Under the pieces are notes generated by a model that saw nothing but the letters and a program-made list of their open reading frames with translations, did no database searches and was not told the DNA's origin. From Marchantia polymorpha subsp. ruderalis (Eukaryota; Streptophyta; Marchantiopsida; Marchantiales; Marchantiaceae), in the NCBI GenBank assembly GCA_037833965.1, contig AP031357.1, positions 1,446,001 through 1,510,000 on the forward strand: a stretch of 64,000 nucleotides of DNA, read 5' to 3'. The position numbers and the translations under genes are program-made. Shown one piece after another: positions 31,524-42,310 of this stretch (position 1 is the first letter of the stretch; the number at the start of each line of letters is the position of its first letter).

Positions 31524-34500
31524 ATGACCTTCGACCGGGCGGCGGAGAGCGTCCCATTCTTGAATTCGCGATTCCAATCTCTTGTGCGCGCTGCGCGCAT
31601 CCATCTGCTGGCTGCGGACCATTCTCGACGTCGTCACACAGGAGATTTCTTGTTGATTGAGGGAGAAGTGAGTGCGCGTGATTTGGAATTGAGAGCGATT
31701 AGAGTTTGCCGAGAGAGAAAGAAACGCGGACAGTGCGGAAGTAGAATGAGCGGGCGAGCGAACCCCAGGAACGCAATGACGAGACCGAGCAGATTGCGGA
31801 TGGTGCCACTTCGCCTGCCGCAGAACGGGCTGCGCGCTTTCGAAGAGCGCTTAATAGCAAGAAAGCTCGATTTCTTGCTATGGGGATGGAATTACATCTG
31901 CGCGAATATGGTGCGCGAGTGGCTAGAGCCACAGGGACCACCCTCGCGCGGATTGCGTCCGCATGTTGACCGGTGGACAGTCCAAGATTGGGCGCAGGCG
32001 TTGGGAAGATGTGCTGGCATGCCAGGGCATCTCCTTTTCGACAGTGAGAGCATCAAGGTGACCAAGCAAGAAGAGGCGCAATTTGTGGAGCTGTTCAAGA
32101 CCGGGAGGTCAACCAAGAATGGGTACAGGACCCGTGATTACAAGGATCGATTTCGCCGGACTTTGTCCGCGGCGCTGATGCAATTACTGCAGCCGCACCG
32201 CGCCTGCTACATCACATTGTGGCAGGTCTCTTTTGTGGAGTGCGTCATCGAGGGAACTCCAATTCACTGGGCGAGCATCCTGCACAGGGTGATGCGACAG
32301 CACGCGTTTGAGGAGAAGGGGGGAACTCTAAACCATCTTTCTCCTTTCCTCATCAATTTTTATCGACAGCGGAATTGTTTGACAGCGGCGGAGCTTGAAC
32401 ATTTTCCGCCATTGTCCATCGACCATCCCGGGAAGTATGTGCGGGAGAACGAGGTCGACACTGATGCGGAGGAGTCACCGACTTCTACCCCATCAAGACG
32501 GAGGGATGAAGGGAGACACACTCCTGCAGCGCGAGTGCCGCGGAAGCGGCGATGGAGGGAAGAGTCCGAAGAGGAGCAGCATCAAGAACCCTCTGCTCCC
32601 ATTCGACCGCGGCCGCTGTGCGAGCCATACAGCCGGCCGAAGCAGAAGGCACGCAGACTGGTGTTACCAGCTGACAGTGCAGACACGGCGACAATTGCAA
32701 CGGAGATAGGAAGTGCGTCGCCAGAGAGGCGAGAAGAAGCGCGGACGACCGCAGGAGCAACGGGCCACGCTGCAACCTCGTCGGGAGAGAGGCCGCCTAC
32801 GGGCCAGGGGCCTCCGGAGTTACCACGTGCGATGCGGACGGAGGTTCCGTTTGCGCACAGGCGAACCTCCGCGGACGGACGAGCCTCCGCGGACCGGCGA
32901 ACACAAGTGGACGTGGATCTACGCTTACGCGTGGGAAGGAGCAGTCCGCCTGTGCACAGGCGCTCACCTGTGCACAGGTCGCCTGTGCACAGGACACCTC
33001 CACACGTGCCGCCTGTGCACAGGCAAGAATCACCCCCGTTCCAACGCAGGAAGGGTAAGGAGCCGGCGGAAGAACCGCCTACGAGACACCGGCCCTCGGG
33101 GCCAGACCCTCCGGCGCACCACGCGCCGCAATTTGCGCCTTCGGCGCCAGGGCCTTCGAGCCGAGGAGATACGAGCAGAGAGCGTGCGGAGGCCGCACCA
33201 TCGGCGGGAAGTCGGCCGATAGATGCGCCTTCGGCGGTAGGGCCTATAGGCCAAGGAACATCGGGCGTGCGGCCCCCGGCCATGTCGCCTTCGGCGATAG
33301 ATGTCCGCGGCGCTACGCCTGCGGCGGACAAGGCGCCGGCAAATGCGCCTACGCACGGGCCGGGCACAGCCCCCACGGACCGATCGAGGGAGCAGCAGAC
33401 GGAGGAGCGGAGTGACTGTCCGCGGGATGAAATCTCGATACGCGATGCGCAATCCAACCCCGCGCAGCCACCCTCCGCTCAATCGCCTTCGGCGACGGAC
33501 GACGGCGGCAGAGAGAATGCGGTAGGCAATCAACCAGCGAGCGACGGGGATGCCGCTCGGATACATTCGCCTTCCGCCTTAGACATTTTGGCGACGAGCA
33601 GCGAGGCTGCAGCCGTGCCTTCGCAGGCAGCACACGTCGAGGACGTGCAGCCCCACTCGGGGCAGTCGCCGACACAATCAATGGCGACTGAAATTCTCCA
33701 CTCGGATGATGACGACGGAGGCTCCACGGAAGAAATGTAAGGAGCAGAAGACACCGAGGAGGAGGAGGAGGAAATTGTTGGAGCGCCGGCGGCGGCGCTC
33801 TCTGAGCAGGTGATTCCGTTGCTGCGGTACTTGGATCGCAAGGTCGATAAATACGCCGACCCACTCCAGCCGGGATCTTACATCGAGTTAGTGCGCAGGC
33901 GGACTCGCACTAAAGTCCACACCAGCAAGCTATTAGCTAGAGTGGACCAGGAGTTGAGGGACTTGAAGGAGAAGCATGAGTGCTTGTGGGGACAGTACAA
34001 GCTTAATCAGAAATTCTACAAGCACTCCGAAAAGATGAAGGATGAGAAACTGGGCGAGCTCACCAAGGAGCAGGTGAAGGTCAAGGAAGCACTCGATTCT
34101 GAGCAGGCCCAGAATCGGATTTTGTCAGAGGAGCTCGTGCGACAGACGCGGTTGTTGGAACAATGTCAGCTCGCACGGCAGGCGGATGAAGAATTAATCC
34201 GCAGGTTGCAGTCAGAGTGTGGCGAATTGAGAGCGCAACGTGCTGAAGCCGAATCGCAATTAGTGATGATTGAAGAGGATCGCAGGAAGGAGGCGGATCG
34301 CACGAAGGTGGAGACGGCGAGGCGAGTCGGCCACTGTCTCAAGGGCTACGCCCACTGGGAAGTGAAGGCGCAGGAGAAACTCACACTGCGTGAGTTTGAA
34401 TTGCGCGCAGCCGGGTTGTTGTCAGGCGACAGTAGGAGTCGGCGGAAGGTAGCGAAGAAGCTCGAGGCCTTTCTGTCGAAGGCACAGGATACCATGTCCG

Positions 34501-34661
34501 CCCTCGAGGGGGAGGTGTCCGCGGCGTTGCAGCGGTTGGGACTGCGTAGTCGAGCGGAAGAGTGGCAGGGTAGAGAGTTAGTGCGCGGCAGTCGGCCGCG
34601 TAGGAGACGTAGTACAGGTTCCGCGGAGTGTAGTGTAGCTTGGTTCCGTGCAGGCGTGTAG
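31524..34661 (+). pseudogene. Family B LTR-encoded protein (1,045 codons, one stop)
   Basis: Function unknown; it is the B counterpart of the 851-residue family A protein. Residues 1-84 are an extension absent from the annotated A protein; about 95-310 is the conserved N-terminal module (DFLLWGWNYICANMV, RTRDYKDRFRR, GGTLNHLSPFLI). A long Arg/Pro/Ser-rich middle follows (about 310-735), in which palindromic DNA repeats encode runs such as SPVHRSPVHR. Then come a coiled coil and the C-terminal module (AHWEV, TLREFELRAAGL, RRRRSTGSAECS). A TAA at 33738-33740 falls in the acidic linker; the frame is open on both sides. Start chosen at the ATG shared with the copy at 54076. Whether the stop is a mutation or allows two products is unclear; the B piece at 29994 has a serine codon there, favouring mutation. 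Confidence 0.82.
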
Positions 34662-34697
34662 CGTAGTGCAGTGTAGTGTTAGGTAGGACCTAGAAGG

Positions 34698-34726
34698 TAT
34701 AAAATAGTTCCAGGCGTTTTGCCTGG
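34698..34726 (+). promoter_or_regulatory. TATA box and hairpin of solo B LTR
   Basis: TATAAAA (34698-34704) followed by CCAGGC-GTTTT-GCCTGG (34710-34726). Compared with the A LTR hairpin CAAGGC/GCCTTG, the second base pair changes from A-T to C-G on both sides, so pairing is kept. Confidence 0.7.
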
Positions 34727-34970
34727 GGTTCTTTCCCATCAGAAGTGCAGATCAGGAACCCATTTCCTTTGCGTGTTTGTGTCCTTGAGTTCTGTCACCA
34801 CGCACGAGGAGTTACAACTTAGCGTTCCGCATTTTGTAGCTGAAGGCCTTCGGCCGAATGTTCAGAGCTAGTACATTGGTTAGAGACTTGAGTAGTTCGG
34901 AACTGCACCTGCGGGTGACTGCCGATGCTCAGAGCCAGTGACTAGTTAGATACTTGAACAGTTTCGCCCC

Positions 34971-34975
34971 TACAC
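34971..34975. repeat. Target-site duplication of minus solo A LTR (TACAC)
   Basis: TACAC at 34971-34975 is repeated at 39844-39848. The surrounding B U5 sequence (TTCGCCCC-TACAC-CTTCGAGTG) is continuous when the insert is ignored, as shown by the uninterrupted copy near 41490. Confidence 0.9.
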
Positions 34976-37900
34976 TGTAATAACCCACCAAAGGCTAAAA
35001 CTGCAGTATGGTGGTAAAAAGATCGAACCCACAGGGACAGAGGCAACACACAGAGTAAAAGTGTCACATTTAACAGACTTTTGGTAGAGTTTGAATTCTA
35101 GGCGACTGTCACTCCCAGAAATACTGCAGTGCTCGACTCGGAGGCTCGACTCGGAGGAGGATCTCAACTCGGAGGATGCTCGGAGGATGCACGGTACAGC
35201 TTGGTCACTCAACACACACACACACACCTGAAACTGGCAAAAAGCACAACTCGGAGGTCGGTCAGGACCTCCGCTTCGGATTTCAGGAGGAAAGTGTCTC
35301 GCAAGTTCACTCAGAGGTTCTGCAGGAAGTGCCTCCCACTCCGGCTTTTACTGCCCTTCCGCCAGGAACTAGCGGGGGTACCCGGACTGGACTTCTCACT
35401 TCGGAACGAAGCCTCTACGTACGCCGTGGACGTCACCCTCGACTATCACACAAAACGCAGGGAGTGCAGACCCGACTGAGAACTTACTGAAAACACGATC
35501 CAGTAACACACACACAACCTGAATTACAAACCAAGGTTTACACGAAGTAATGAAACTTCACATTGGCATTCAGGGGAAACTTCCCGTAGGAGTACAATCA
35601 GGATATGTCACTCGAAGGAGTAAGGGGGAACTGTTCAAGTCTCTAACTCGCAGCCGGCTCTGAGCATCAGAAATCACCCGCAGGTGCAGATCCGCACTAC
35701 TCAAGTCTCTAACCGGGTGCTAGCTCTGAACATTCAGCCGAAGGCCTTCAACTACAACATACGGTAACTTCGCTATGCTGCAGCTTCTCTACGTGGTGCC
35801 AGGACCAAAATGCACAAACACGCCAAGAAAGTGAGTTCCTGATCTGCACTTCCGAAACTGGAAGAGTCCCAAGGCAAAACGCCTCGATCTACTTTATACT
35901 CTCAAAAGATCCTAACTAGCACTACGCTATCCTATCTACCACTCGCAGCATCTGCGCGAAACCAAACTACTCTACTGCACTCAGCAGATCCGGTGCTGCG
36001 CCTCCTGCGCGCCGGACTGCTCCGCTTACTGTCTCTACCTTGCCAGTCTTCCGACCGGCTGCGTAACCCCAGGCGTCGGAGCGCTGCAGTGACTTCCGAC
36101 TGCAAGTGCGCCATAGTGTCGCGCGCACCCGACAAGAAAGTTTCTAATTTTCTCGCCACTCGCCGCCGACTCCGACTATCACCCTCCGTCAATACCGCCG
36201 CCCGAAGCTCGAACTCCCGGAGTGTGACCCTCTCTTGAGCTGCCACCTCCCAATGGGTGTATCCGTTTAGACAACGAGTCACCCGTGCCGCCAACTCTCC
36301 TCGTACCCTGCAGCTGCTCTCCACCTCTGCCAGCTGCATTTCTAAATCCGCACGTTGTGCCCTCAAATCCGAGCACTCGGTTTGCAAGTTGCACAACAAC
36401 TCCTCATCCTCCTTGCGGGCTCGTTGACTTTCCTCTAAGGCGCGCGTCTGGCGCGCAAGCTCGGCTGCTAGGACTTTGTTCTGTCTCCGCTCCTCCTGCA
36501 GTTCCGACTCGATCTTTGCCCGTATTAGTTCGGCCTCCGCCTGACTCTTCGTCGCCGCATCCTCCTTCTGCTGCTGCAAGGCTTGGTACAGCTTCTGAGT
36601 GACCGCCAGGTGTTGTCGGAGGGCGGTGTTCCTATCCACATATACTCCGCATCTAGAGGCCCACCTTGCCACCTTGCTCCTCGTCCTTCGCCTGATTGTC
36701 TCCACATAAGACTGCGGTTTTAAGGCACTTGCGTATTTGGATGTCTTGCGATCCAGATATCGCAGGAGTGGAACTATCTGTTCGCACAGCACCCCTGTTG
36801 GCGTTTTCTGCACCGAATCCTCTTCTTGCTCTTCCGAGCTCGTCTCATCCTCAGTCTCGAGGATTTCAGTCGCCACCGAATCCCTTGGCGACTCCCTGGA
36901 ACTGTGGCGCGCAGCAGCTTCTGCTGCGACTGCTGCTCCACTGCCTGCTAAAATATCCAGGGCAGTGGGAGATCCCACTGCTTGAGCCCCTGTTCCGGCT
37001 CGATCTTCGGTTTGTGAAGGGGTCGACGCCGTAGTGACTTTTGTCACTCTTGCACCGCCCGCTTCTGCTGCCTGTCCTTCCGGCGCAATCTGCGCGGAAG
37101 GTGTCCTTGCTGAAGGTGCGTCCGCCGAAGGCGTCCGCACACTGGTTGTTGGCTCCATCCGTCTCGCAGTCGGCGAATCCGGCTGACTCTCTGTTGTCCG
37201 ACTCGCAGTCGGCCGACCAGCAGTTGTCCGACTGGGAGTCGGATACACCCTGCGCGTCTTGACTCCACTTGGCCTGCTTGTTGGGGGCGTTCTTCCAGAA
37301 GTGCCTTCCGCCGAAGACGACCCTCTAAGGATTGTTGGCTCGTCAGCCAAACTCTCTTCTGCTTCCGGCCTGCTGTTCGGTTCAACGCGCCGTTCAGTTG
37401 GCCTTCCTTCCGCTTGTCGACCTTCAGTCATCCGACTCGCAGTCGGCCGGTCGTCAGTCCGTCCATCTCCTCCCGAAGGCCGTGGTGCCTTCTGTGCAGA
37501 GGTTTCTGCCGTCTTCCCTAGGACCTGAGCAATTATCTCTTCCTGGGTGAGATTCCGCCGGGGCGGAGTTCGCCTGGTCCCCTCAGTAACAGTTGGCATT
37601 CTGCGTGCCCTCTGTTTTGGTCGACTGTGAGGCTCGGGGGTGGGCCGACCACGAGTCGGCGCAGCTGGTACTTCCGGCTGCTTGTCCTCAGGTCTCTCAT
37701 CCCACTTCCGCTTGCGCGGAATGCGCTCACTTCGCCGTTCTTCTGCTGCTCTGGCTGGAGCCGGAGCCGGAGGCGTACTGGCAGGTTCCTCGTCCGGATC
37801 CGTGTCTACTTCGGCCTCCCTCGAATATCTACCTGGATAAGACCGGCTCAGCTGCGGAAACCGAGTTTTCTCAGCATTCGTCAAACATCCCATCGCCCGG

Positions 37901-39843
37901 TAAAACACGATTAAGTAAGGCGATAGATGATTGAGCGTTCCTCCCCTCTCTTCTTGCGCATGTTGGCGCGTCACCTTCCACAGGAGTCGTGCCCAATGCA
38001 CCGGAGCTCCTGACAACACTAGCTCCACGAACTCTACCTGCCAACCATGCATGTAAGCGGTCTTGGTCGGCTGCAATATCTGCAGCAATGCTGTCGCGAC
38101 ATTTCTCCGCAATCGATCCTTGTAATCCCGAGTCCGGAAACCGTTCTTGGGATGTCTAGCCACCTTGAAGAGCTCATTGTAAGAGACTTCTTCCTCCTGG
38201 GACACTTTCACGCTGTCGGCCTCGAAGAGGAGATCCCCTTCCTCGCCGGCACACCTGCCCAACACCTGCGCCCAATTGCAAATTTCCCATCTCTCTGGGT
38301 GTGGGCGAAATCCGCGAGAAGGCTTGTGTCTCTCTTGCAGATACTCGCGCACCATCTCCGGACACGTCCAATTCCACCCCCAGAGGAGAAAATCGAGCTT
38401 CAGCCTCGTCAGCACATCTTGAAATGCGCGTAGACCGATCTGCGGCACCCTGAGTGGAGACACTCGCAGTTGGGGAACCTTCGACATTGCGTTGCCTGCA
38501 CACACAAACGTTCTCCCTTTCGCTCACTCTCTCACAATCGCCACTGCGCGTCGGCCACTCAAGCACTGACTGCTCACTCTCTCTGCGCTCGTTCAAGATC
38601 GCTACTCCCAATTCTGTCAAGGTCCGCCAAGATCCTTGGGCAACTCGTCTCCGCACTCTCTACTCTCACTGCAGGTCGCTCCGCCCTTCCGCGTAATCTT
38701 GGAACTGGAAATCGCAAAGTCAAGAATGAGAGAATGAGACTGGAGCGCAGTCTTTTCTTCTCCGATTTCAAGAACGTCCAACGTTCTTACTGGTTGCAAC
38801 GTACGCAGCCGGCTATACGGCTTAACGGTTCGCCCTTTGCATGCGCGAATTCACGTCCCCGCATTGCGCGCATTCGCATGCTTAAACGTTGAATTCTCCC
38901 GCCGCCGCCACCTTCCGGACTCGAGTCCGCTGCAGGGTATACGTCGGCCCTGTTGTCTTTTCCTAACCCGCCCTTCTCCGGAGGTGTGTCGCCGCTGGTG
39001 CGTTCATTATCCGTCGGCGCCTTGATGGAGGCGCACATCCAGCCGGAGCGGATTACGCCGGCGCGCAGTCGTACCGCCTATTTTGTCCTTTATGCCTCGT
39101 TCGTTGCTGCCAGCGCATATCCGTCAGCGCAACTCATGCCAGCGCATCCGGCCGTCAGCGCCACGTCGGAGGCGTACATCCGACCGGCGCTTTCCTTCCA
39201 TGAACAGCCGCCAAGGGCGCTTCCGACTCTGAGTTGGTTTCCTCCTGTGAGCGCGTGATTCCGCCGAAGGCGCATCGCCGAGGGCGTACGGGGAATCCTT
39301 TCCGGCTGTGAACCCTAGCGCGAACGGCGCATGTCCGGCTACGAGTTCTCCGACGCTCATAACTTCTCCATTCCTGATCCATCTCCGGCGCTCTTGGACT
39401 CGTTAGAACGAGCGTCCCGAGCTCTTTCTAATGCAACTTCAACCAACTGGATCTACCGTGTATCCCGATTGTTATGAAGGTTTTCCCTTTCCGCGCTAGC
39501 GGCGCTTCGCCGAAGGCGCACTCATGGTCGGATGCCTTTAGAGGTCCGGGCCCTTCTCCTGACGTCTTTAGCAAAACCTCCTCCTGGGGTGTCTGCGCCG
39601 GAAGCGTAGCTTCCTTATACGCTAAAGGCGCGTGAGTAGAGACACCTCAAAAAGAAGCTTTTGCCGAAGGCGCCGAAGACGTTGGCGTTGGTACATCCGA
39701 CTTCGTGATTCTTTGTGCCCTCGTGACGATCTCATCAATCCACTCTATTTAGCGTACCCTTCTCTAGCTACAAACACTGCTTTGGTACTAGTTTTCTAAA
39801 ATTGTTTAAATTCTGCAAAAAAAACAAAAAGCGTGTTACCACA
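34976..39843 (-). repeat. Solo LTR, family A, minus orientation (4,868 bp)
   Basis: On the minus strand it begins TGTGGTAACACGC at 39843 and ends TTATTACA at 34976, with TACAC duplicated. It lies in the U5 part of the solo B LTR and is therefore younger than it. It contains an intact LTR gene. The TATA (35893-35898) is followed by a hairpin in which one pair has become G-U in RNA. Confidence 0.95.
35932..38487 (-). CDS. Family A LTR-encoded protein, intact (851 aa), second copy
   Basis: Same length and architecture as the copy at 8409-10964, with only scattered substitutions: N-terminal module, Arg/Ser/Pro-rich middle, coiled coil, basic C-terminus. It starts at the ATG of MSKVPQL (38487) and ends 60 bases before the end of the TATA-side region. 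Two fully open copies of a 2.5-kb gene in one window, in LTRs at different loci and orientations, argue that the ORF was under selection when these elements moved. Confidence 0.85.
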   Translation of the reverse strand: MSKVPQLRVSPLRVPQIGLRAFQDVLTRLKLDFLLWGWNWTCPEMVREYLQERHKPSRGFRPHPERWEICNWAQVLGRCAGEEGDLLFEADSVKVSQEEEVSYNELFKVARHPKNGFRTRDYKDRLRRNVATALLQILQPTKTAYMHGWQVEFVELVLSGAPVHWARLLWKVTRQHAQEERGGTLNHLSPYLIVFYRAMGCLTNAEKTRFPQLSRSYPGRYSREAEVDTDPDEEPASTPPAPAPARAAEERRSERIPRKRKWDERPEDKQPEVPAAPTRGRPTPEPHSRPKQRARRMPTVTEGTRRTPPRRNLTQEEIIAQVLGKTAETSAQKAPRPSGGDGRTDDRPTASRMTEGRQAEGRPTERRVEPNSRPEAEESLADEPTILRGSSSAEGTSGRTPPTSRPSGVKTRRVYPTPSRTTAGRPTASRTTESQPDSPTARRMEPTTSVRTPSADAPSARTPSAQIAPEGQAAEAGGARVTKVTTASTPSQTEDRAGTGAQAVGSPTALDILAGSGAAVAAEAAARHSSRESPRDSVATEILETEDETSSEEQEEDSVQKTPTGVLCEQIVPLLRYLDRKTSKYASALKPQSYVETIRRRTRSKVARWASRCGVYVDRNTALRQHLAVTQKLYQALQQQKEDAATKSQAEAELIRAKIESELQEERRQNKVLAAELARQTRALEESQRARKEDEELLCNLQTECSDLRAQRADLEMQLAEVESSCRVRGELAARVTRCLNGYTHWEVAAQERVTLREFELRAAVLTEGDSRSRRRVARKLETFLSGARDTMAHLQSEVTAALRRLGLRSRSEDWQGRDSKRSSPARRRRSTGSAECSRVVWFRADAASGR

Positions 39844-40542
39844 TACACCTTCGAGTGTTTCTTTCTGATTGTACTCCTTGGGATTTTTCCCCTGAATGCC
39901 AAAGTGAAGTCTTGCTACTTCGTGTAAGCCTTGGTTGTAAATTCAGGTTACGCTGCAGCAGGTGCCTTGAGGGCAACCCCTGTAGTATTTCTGGGAATGA
40001 CAAGTGCCTGAGAATTCAAACTCTTCAATAGACTGTTGTTGTGTTACTGGAATGTTTCACAGTGAGTCCTTCAGTGTGGACCTGTGTTCTCTGCGCGTTT
40101 TGTGAGTTGAGAGTGTTGTTCACCGCGTCTGAGTGACTCGATCCGAAGTAGGTAGTCCAAACCGGGTTTCCTACACTAGCAGCAAGCTAGTGGAAGCGTT
40201 GTAAAAGCCGGAGTTGGAAGTCACTGCCCGCAGCTTTGCCGAGTGTGCTCGCGAGAGACTTCCCCCCTGAAATCTTGAGTAGAGGTCCTAACGGATCTCT
40301 GGGTTGTGTTTCTGTAGTTTCAGGTGTGTGTGTGTGTGTTACGCTGCACTGTGCGACCTCCGAGTGCGCTCCGAGTGGACACTTGCAGTATTTCTGGGAG
40401 TGACAGTCGCCTGAGAATTCAAACTCCTCAATAGTCTGTTAAAACGTGACACTTTGTACCCTGTGTGTTCCTCTGTCCCTGTGGGTTCGACCTTTCTACC
40501 ACTATATTGCAGTTTTAGCCTTTAGTGGGTTATTACAAAGCG

Positions 40543-41182
40543 CACGCCCTCGACAAGATGCGGAAGGATAGAGTGGAAGAGCTCAGCAGAGATGTGCTGC
40601 AGACCACGCAGGATTTGATGTCTGAGAAAACTCAGAATCAGATTCTGTCAGAGGAGCTCGTGCGACAGACGCGGTTGTTGGCGGAGTGTCAGCTCGCACG
40701 GCAGGCGGATGAGGATTTAATCTGCAGGCTATAGTCAGAGTGTGGCGAATTGAGAGCGCAGCGTGCTGAGGCCGAATCGCAATTAGTGGTAATTGAAGAG
40801 GATCGCAGGCGAGAGGCAGATCGCACGAAGGAGGAGACGGCGAGGCGTGTCGCCCACTGTCTCAAGGGCTACGCCCACTGGGAAGTGGCGGCGCAGGAGA
40901 AACTCACACTACGTGAGTTTGAACTTCGCGCAGCCGGGTTGTTGACAAGCGACAGCAGGAGTCGGCAGAAGGTAGCAAAGAAGCTCGACGCTTTTCTGCG
41001 AAGGCGCGGGATACCATGTCCACCCTCGAAGTGGAGGTGTCCGCGGCGTTGCAGCGGTTGGGACTGCGCAGTCGAGCGGAAGACTGGCAGGGTAGGGAGT
41101 TAGTGCGCGGCAGTCCGTCGCGCAGGAGACGTAGCACAGGTTCCGCGGAGTGTAGTGTAGCGTGGTTCCGTGCAGGCGTGTA
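40543..41182 (+). pseudogene. Family B LTR gene, C-terminal part, broken
   Basis: Encodes coiled coil (SEKTQNQILSEELVRQTRLL) and the conserved C-terminal module (AHWEVAAQEKLTLREFEL). TAG at 40732-40734 replaces CAG, and a frameshift near 41000 disrupts the last 60 codons, which end at the TAG near 41180. Confidence 0.82.
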
Positions 41183-42193
41183 GCGTAGTACAGTGTAGTG
41201 CTAGTTAGGATTTAGAAGGTATAAAATAGTTCAAGGCGTTTTGCCTTGGGTTCTTTCCCAAACTCAAAGTGCAGATCAGGAAACCATTTCCTCTGCGTGT
41301 TTGTGTCCTTGAGTTCTGTCACCACGCACGAGGAGTTACAACTTAGCGTTCCGCATTTTGTAGCTGAAGGCCTTCGGCCGAATGTTCAGAGCTAGTACAT
41401 TGGTTAGAGACTTGAGTAGTTCGGATCTACACCTGCGGGTGATTGCCGATGCTTAGAGCCAGTGACTTGTTAGATACTTGAATAGTTTCGCCCCTACACC
41501 TTCGAGTGTCAGTTTCTGATTGTACGCCTTTGGGATTTTTCCCCTGAATGCCAAAGTGAAGTTTTGTTACTTCGTGTAAGCCTTGGTTGGAAATTCAGGT
41601 TACGCTGCAGCAGGTGCCTTCAGGATAACCCCTGTAGTATTTCTGGGAATGACAAGTGCCTGAGAATTCAAACTCTTCAATAGACTGTTATTGTGTTACT
41701 GGAATGTTTCTCAGTGAGTCCTTCTGTGCGAACCTGTGTTCTCTGCGTGTTTAGTGAGTTGAGAGTGTTGTTCACCGCGTATGAGTGACTTCGATCCGAA
41801 GTAGGTAGTCCAAACCGAGTCCTACGCTAGCAGCAAGCTAGTGGAAGTGTTGTAAAAGCCGGAGTTGGAAGTCACTACCCGCAGCTTCGCTGAGTGTACT
41901 CTTGAGAGACCTTCCCCCTGAAATCTTGAGTAGAGGTCCTAACGGATCTCTGGGTTGTGTTTCTTTAGATTCAGGTGTGTGTGTGTGTGTGTGTGTTACG
42001 CTGCACTGTGCGAACTCCGAGTGCGCTCCGAGTGGACACTTGCAGTATTTCTGGGAGTGACAGTCGCCTGAGAATTCAAACTCCTCAATAGTCTGTTAAA
42101 CGTGACACTTTGTACCCTGTGTGTTCCTCTGTCCCTGTGGGTTCGACCTTTCTACCACTATATTGCAGTTTTAGCCTTTAGTGGGTTATTACA
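40543..42193 (+). repeat. Family B 5' LTR, third piece to the LTR end
   Basis: It continues the host B LTR after the AAGCG duplication: C-terminal part of the LTR gene (to about 41182), TATA at 41220-41226 with CAAGGC/GCCTTG hairpin (41232-41248), and about 950 bases of R/U5 ending TTATTACA at 42193. The U5 has GT repeats (about 41975) and the doubled GTATTTCTGGGA block. Confidence 0.88.
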
Positions 42194-42215
42194 TAAGAAG
42201 CCGACAACTTCTTTT

Positions 42216-42233
42216 TGGCGCCGCTGCCGGGGA
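42216..42233 (+). other. Primer-binding site of the family B element
   Basis: Identical 18 bases, TGGCGCCGCTGCCGGGGA, and identical 22-base spacing from the LTR end as in element 1, indicating the same tRNA-Asp-type primer for families A and B. Confidence 0.82.
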
Positions 42234-42268
42234 CAGTTGCGTCAACACCGGGGTTTTTACGAGCAGCC

Positions 42269-42310
42269 ATGCTCGGTGAATGTCGACTGGAGCTAGTGGG
42301 AGCAACCTAA
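42269..42310 (+). CDS. 13-codon upstream ORF over the family B gag start
   Basis: Begins MLGEC, ends TAA after 13 codons, and contains the gag ATG (42280) 11 bases downstream in another frame. It is the exact counterpart of 4996-5037 in family A. Confidence 0.45.
   Translation: MLGECRLELVGAT

Larger units (their letters stand above)
30278..40537 (+). repeat. Solo LTR, family B (about 5,387 bp), holding a solo A LTR
   Basis: Complete from TGTGGTACCCC to GTGGGTTATTACA with AAGCG on both sides. Its length excludes the nested A LTR (34976-39843) and one copy of that LTR's target duplication. It contains the nearly open B LTR gene (31524-34661), TATA/hairpin at 34698-34726 and a U5 with two copies of a GTATTTCTGGGA block (39988 and 40388). 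It sits inside another family B LTR. Confidence 0.93.

Noticed and set aside
32582-33566. Long antisense ORFs (291, 178 and 171 codons) opposite the family B LTR gene
   Set aside because: Shadows of the GC-rich, repeat-built disordered segment; similar shadows elsewhere are shorter and carry no domain.
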